A stretch of 64,000 nucleotides of DNA. Origin: JAIXWP01 sp046309775 (GTDB lineage: Bacteria > Bacteroidota > Bacteroidia > Flavobacteriales_D > Sanyastnellaceae). Location: contig JBKCOM010000011.1 in assembly GCA_046309775.1 (NCBI GenBank), positions 1-64,000 of the forward strand. The letters run 5' to 3'. The notes under the pieces were generated by a model, which saw nothing but the letters and a program-made list of their open reading frames with translations, had not been told where the DNA came from and made no database searches. The position numbers were made by a program, and so were the translations under genes. Positions 61,343-64,000 of the stretch are shown here, piece by piece (the stretch's first letter is position 1; every line of letters starts with the position of its first letter).

Positions 61343-63466
61343 TTAGATGTTGGCAATTAGATAATCAATCACTTTTTGCATCAAATGCACACGGTCTTTG
61401 CCTCGCACATTGTGTGCATGCGCTGGGTATGCAAAAAAGTCCACCTGCACGCGATTGTCAATGCACGCAGTCATGAATTTCATATTATGCTGCATCACTA
61501 CCACATCATCGTCAGTTCCATGAATCATCAATAATTTTCCCTTTAGATTTTTTACATACTGCGTTAAGTCTGCATTTTTATATCCATCGGGATTTTCTTT
61601 CGGGGTATCCATGTAGCGCTCGGTGTACATCACTTCGTAGAGATTCCAATCGATCACCGGTCCGCCAGCCACACCCGCTTTAAACACATCAGGATGCTTG
61701 AGCATGAGCGATGTGGTCATGAAGCCACCATAACTCCAGCCATGCACTCCCATGCGATTGGCGTCAACGAATGATTGTTTTTTAAGCCATTCTACACCTG
61801 CGATTTGATCATCTACTTCAACAGTACCGAGGTTTCTGTGAATGCTCTGTTCGAATTCCTTACCGCGGTGTTGACTGCCACGCCCATCAATTGTGAAGAC
61901 AAGAAAGCCTTGTTCTGCTAAATAATGCATCCACAGAGAGGCGCCACCGAGGAAACTATTGGTCACCAACTGCACGTGCGGCCCGTTATAGACATACACG
62001 ACCACTGGATATTTTTTATTCGAGTCAAAATTTGAAGGCTTGATCAGGCGGCAAAAAAGAGGAATGCTTGCTTTATTCGTTACCGTGAATATTTCCGTTG
62101 TGCCAACAACTTTATTTGCCAAAGGATCAGCAGCGTTCAAAAGGTTGGTGGCAATTTTTCCACCTAAACCAATAATGTCGATGCGATTGGGCGTTTGAAT
62201 ATTGCTGTATTGGTCGATAAAAAATTTGCCAGAACCACTTACACTGATTCTGTGAACCCCCGGCATGCGGGTGATTTGTTCGGTGAACATATCCGCGATG
62301 CGAATGCGGAAGCCGTGCATTTCCGTGGCATTAGAGCCCGTGCCCATCGCATATCCAAATTCTCCTTTCGCATCAAAACCAATGAAATCAGTCATTTCGA
62401 ATTCAGTCTTCATCGTAGCGAGCAGCTTGCCCGAAGTGTCATATTTATACCAACGATGATAGCCGTCTTTCTGGCTGTACCACAAAAATTGATTAGGTGC
62501 GTTGGGTATAAAAATGATAGGTTTGGATGGTTCCACCCAACGATTGTCGGTTTCTGTAATCAAGGTGGCGCGCTGCTTTCCAGTGCGCGGATCGAAGGCG
62601 ATCAACTTCATTTCATCTGTCTTTCTGCTGAGCCAAATGATGTAAACTGTATTGTCAGGACTCCACGCGAGGTTGGTGGCGTAGTATGAGTCGCTGAGTT
62701 CTTTTTCTATTTCCAGATAAACCGTTTTTTTCGAAGCGACTTCAAATACGCCTACTTTGATAATTTCGCTTCGGCCACCTGCCATGGGATAGCGGATGTT
62801 TCTCACCTCTGCGGGCATTTTCTTGTAGTCGATCAAAGGATACATCGTCACGTTTCTTTCATCTTTTTGATAAAAGGCGAGCATACTTCCTTCTTCATTC
62901 CAAAATGTCCCTTTTTCAATTCCATATTCATTACGCGAAACGCTTTGTCCGGAAACAATTCCATCCACTTCGTTAGTCACCATCAATGAGTCATTACCAT
63001 TTTGAATGAATAGGTTATTCTTAATGTTGTAGGCAAGACGACCCGAGCGGTGGTGATAATCGCTCACTTCGCCGTCACCTTTCATCGTTGTTCCTTTGGT
63101 AATGATTTTATTTTTAAAATTCACCGAATAAGCCACATCTTGATGAATGAAATACGCCTCGTTACTGTTGATCCATTCGAATGAAGGCATACGTTCGATT
63201 TTCTCCGGACAGTTTTTAAAGCCTTGAAGCTGCTCTATTGTCAGCCATTTGCTTTCTTTCCCCTTGATGTCTCCAATAAAAAGACTATTTTCTTTATAAT
63301 AAATATAGCTTTCAGATTTTGGTAAAAACTGAATGCCCTGTTTGTTTTCGGGAGCGAACTGACGAAACTGCCCCATCACAGATTCTTCGAGGGTGAGGGG
63401 TGTTTTTTGAGAGAATGTTGTAATATTGCCCAAAAGCAACAGTGTTGCAACAAGAAAAATCTTCAT
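61343..63466 (-). CDS. S9 family prolyl peptidase (dipeptidyl peptidase IV type)
   Basis: 707 residues with a signal peptide (MKIFLVATLLLLGNITTFSQ). An N-terminal eight-bladed propeller (about 30-450, DPP IV N domain) is followed by the alpha/beta-hydrolase domain: VVYVYNGPHVQLV, FTIDGRGSQHRGKEFEQSIHRNLG, nucleophile S578 in GWSYGGF, the acidic residue in MIHGTDDDVV and the His in AYPAHAHNVRG (here FFAYPAHAHNVRG). DPP IV removes X-Pro dipeptides from peptide N termini. It is exported and lacks a T9SS tail, so probably periplasmic, and would complement the tricorn-type protease in peptide use. Single gene with its own promoter. Confidence 0.94.
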   Translation of the reverse strand: MKIFLVATLLLLGNITTFSQKTPLTLEESVMGQFRQFAPENKQGIQFLPKSESYIYYKENSLFIGDIKGKESKWLTIEQLQGFKNCPEKIERMPSFEWINSNEAYFIHQDVAYSVNFKNKIITKGTTMKGDGEVSDYHHRSGRLAYNIKNNLFIQNGNDSLMVTNEVDGIVSGQSVSRNEYGIEKGTFWNEEGSMLAFYQKDERNVTMYPLIDYKKMPAEVRNIRYPMAGGRSEIIKVGVFEVASKKTVYLEIEKELSDSYYATNLAWSPDNTVYIIWLSRKTDEMKLIAFDPRTGKQRATLITETDNRWVEPSKPIIFIPNAPNQFLWYSQKDGYHRWYKYDTSGKLLATMKTEFEMTDFIGFDAKGEFGYAMGTGSNATEMHGFRIRIADMFTEQITRMPGVHRISVSGSGKFFIDQYSNIQTPNRIDIIGLGGKIATNLLNAADPLANKVVGTTEIFTVTNKASIPLFCRLIKPSNFDSNKKYPVVVYVYNGPHVQLVTNSFLGGASLWMHYLAEQGFLVFTIDGRGSQHRGKEFEQSIHRNLGTVEVDDQIAGVEWLKKQSFVDANRMGVHGWSYGGFMTTSLMLKHPDVFKAGVAGGPVIDWNLYEVMYTERYMDTPKENPDGYKNADLTQYVKNLKGKLLMIHGTDDDVVVMQHNMKFMTACIDNRVQVDFFAYPAHAHNVRGKDRVHLMQKVIDYLIANI

Positions 63467-63481
63467 AGATGTAATTTTTGC

Positions 63482-63513
63482 GAAAAATAACAGGTTTGAT
63501 GGGATTTTTCAAA
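63482..63513 (-). promoter_or_regulatory. Promoter of the DPP IV gene
   Basis: Minus strand: TTTG (63513-63510), a 20-nt spacer, then TATTTTTC (63489-63482), which differs from TAnnTTTG only in its last base and is followed by G. The element ends 15 nt before the ATG at 63466. Confidence 0.6.
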
Positions 63514-63526
63514 CTAATTGTTACCC

Positions 63527-63534
63527 TACATTTG
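63527..63534 (+). promoter_or_regulatory. -7 element TACATTTG for the His-rich protein gene
   Basis: Exact TAnnTTTG, 9 nt before the ATG at 63544 (18 nt before the alternative ATG at 63553). Back to back with the DPP IV promoter. Confidence 0.55.
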
Positions 63535-63543
63535 CACACGAAA

Positions 63544-63924
63544 ATGAAAGTGATGAATGCACATATCCGACTCAAGGCCCTTATTCTTCTTGGGCTAACG
63601 GCTTGGTTGTTGTGTTTTCAGACCTATCACGCCATCACAGAGCACTGGAATTTGTTTGATTCTAACCATCACTGCTGTGAGCACGATCATCATCATCACC
63701 AAGCTTCGGAGCCACTAAAGGCCGGAATTAATAGTGATCAAGAGGCCGAAGAAGAATGTGAGATTTGTAAATTGATTTCTACAATTCCTTCGGAAATTGC
63801 CTCGTTTGATTATCAAATTAAAAAATCAAGTTCTCATTCGGAGTTGCTTGGTATATATACATCGGGCTATTTTGAAACATTCGTTTCACGCGAGTTCGGT
63901 CGCGGTCCGCCTGCTTTAGGCTAA
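63544..63924 (+). CDS. Small exported His/Cys-rich protein, DUF2946-like, metal-linked
   Basis: 126 residues from the ATG at 63544, just after a -7 element; 63553 is a close alternative, and the open frame to 63478 would start before the promoter. N-terminal hydrophobic segment (LKALILLGLTAWLLCFQTYH), then a HCCEHDHHHHQ cluster, a CEICK motif and a C terminus GRGPPALG. The last two features recall DUF2946-type proteins, which often precede genes for metal-linked TonB receptors. The His cluster should bind Zn, Cu or Ni. A further gene begins 48 nt later, probably in the same operon. Exact role unknown. Confidence 0.7.
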   Translation: MKVMNAHIRLKALILLGLTAWLLCFQTYHAITEHWNLFDSNHHCCEHDHHHHQASEPLKAGINSDQEAEEECEICKLISTIPSEIASFDYQIKKSSSHSELLGIYTSGYFETFVSREFGRGPPALG

Positions 63925-63971
63925 GCTCTTTTTCTCATCTCCTTTTTTTAAATCATTTTTTTTACAATTAC

Positions 63972-64000
63972 ATGTTTCAGCGTGTAATTCTGTTCGTGTT
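63972..64000 (+). CDS. Start of a further gene, truncated by the window end
   Basis: An ATG at 63972 opens a frame (MFQRVILFV...) that looks like the beginning of a signal peptide. It follows the His-rich gene by 47 nt in the same direction. By analogy with similar loci a TonB-dependent receptor is likely, but nothing in the nine visible residues proves it. Confidence 0.4.

Noticed and set aside
62195..62689. 164-codon plus-strand frame inside the DPP IV gene
   Set aside because: Antisense to the conserved propeller region of a well-supported gene; no promoter or family features.

Overview
This 64 kb window comes from a Bacteroidota chromosome, most likely of the Flavobacteriales (Fluviicola/Cryomorphaceae-like; an inference, not tested). 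Three things point there. Eight secreted proteins end in type IX secretion (T9SS) sorting domains. Promoters fit the phylum's TTTG / TAnnTTTG pattern instead of the sigma70 one. Several genes have forms typical of the phylum: an exonuclease-DnaE fusion, a CzcA-TolC fusion, SprB repeats and a GH92 mannosidase. I see no prophage, IS element, CRISPR array, rRNA or tRNA; the window is dense chromosome with many tightly coupled operons.

Layout. 1-13.3 kb: end of an HU gene, trmH, replicative polymerase dnaE, an AlbA_2/HATPase regulator-like gene, a secreted formylglutamate-amidohydrolase-like protein, a GH92 mannosidase coupled to a class III aminotransferase, and hemN. 13.4-18.1 kb: a cobalamin riboswitch driving a BtuB-type receptor and a BtuG-like beta-propeller lipoprotein, then a YitT membrane protein. 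18.2-21.3 kb: a very large cysteine-rich repeat protein. 21.7-28 kb: a coupled paaZ / S41 protease / coiled-coil operon diverging from a secreted Kelch-like protein across a perfect CRP-type palindrome. 28-34 kb: a divalent-metal efflux operon (small exported protein, CzcA-TolC fusion, adaptor). 34.3-42.7 kb: a tricorn-type protease and a four-gene PAS-kinase / receiver phosphorelay. 42.8-46.5 kb: two convergent T9SS cargo genes. 46.5-48.5 kb: moaC, mobA fusion and thioesterase. 48.5-57.7 kb: a GH13 amylase diverging from three consecutive T9SS cargo genes (starch-binding-like, SprB-repeat, FG-GAP/ASPIC). 57.8-63.5 kb: minus-strand housekeeping genes (gcvT-comB-phospholipase, DPP IV peptidase). 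63.5-64 kb: the start of a His-rich, metal-linked gene pair.

Themes. Much of the window serves the cell surface: T9SS cargo, vitamin B12 capture, polysaccharide and peptide breakdown, and metal export. The most distinctive non-coding features are two intergenic arrays with 7-nt periodicity and unrelated sequences (869-973 and 13345-13400, the second preceded by an octamer array), a group of -7 promoter elements only 4-9 nt from start codons (predicting leaderless mRNAs), and the CRP-type palindrome upstream of paaZ. The most distinctive coding feature is the regular ~138-residue repeat of a paired Cys-rich GCTDPNACN-type module, with single copies in two other cargo proteins here.
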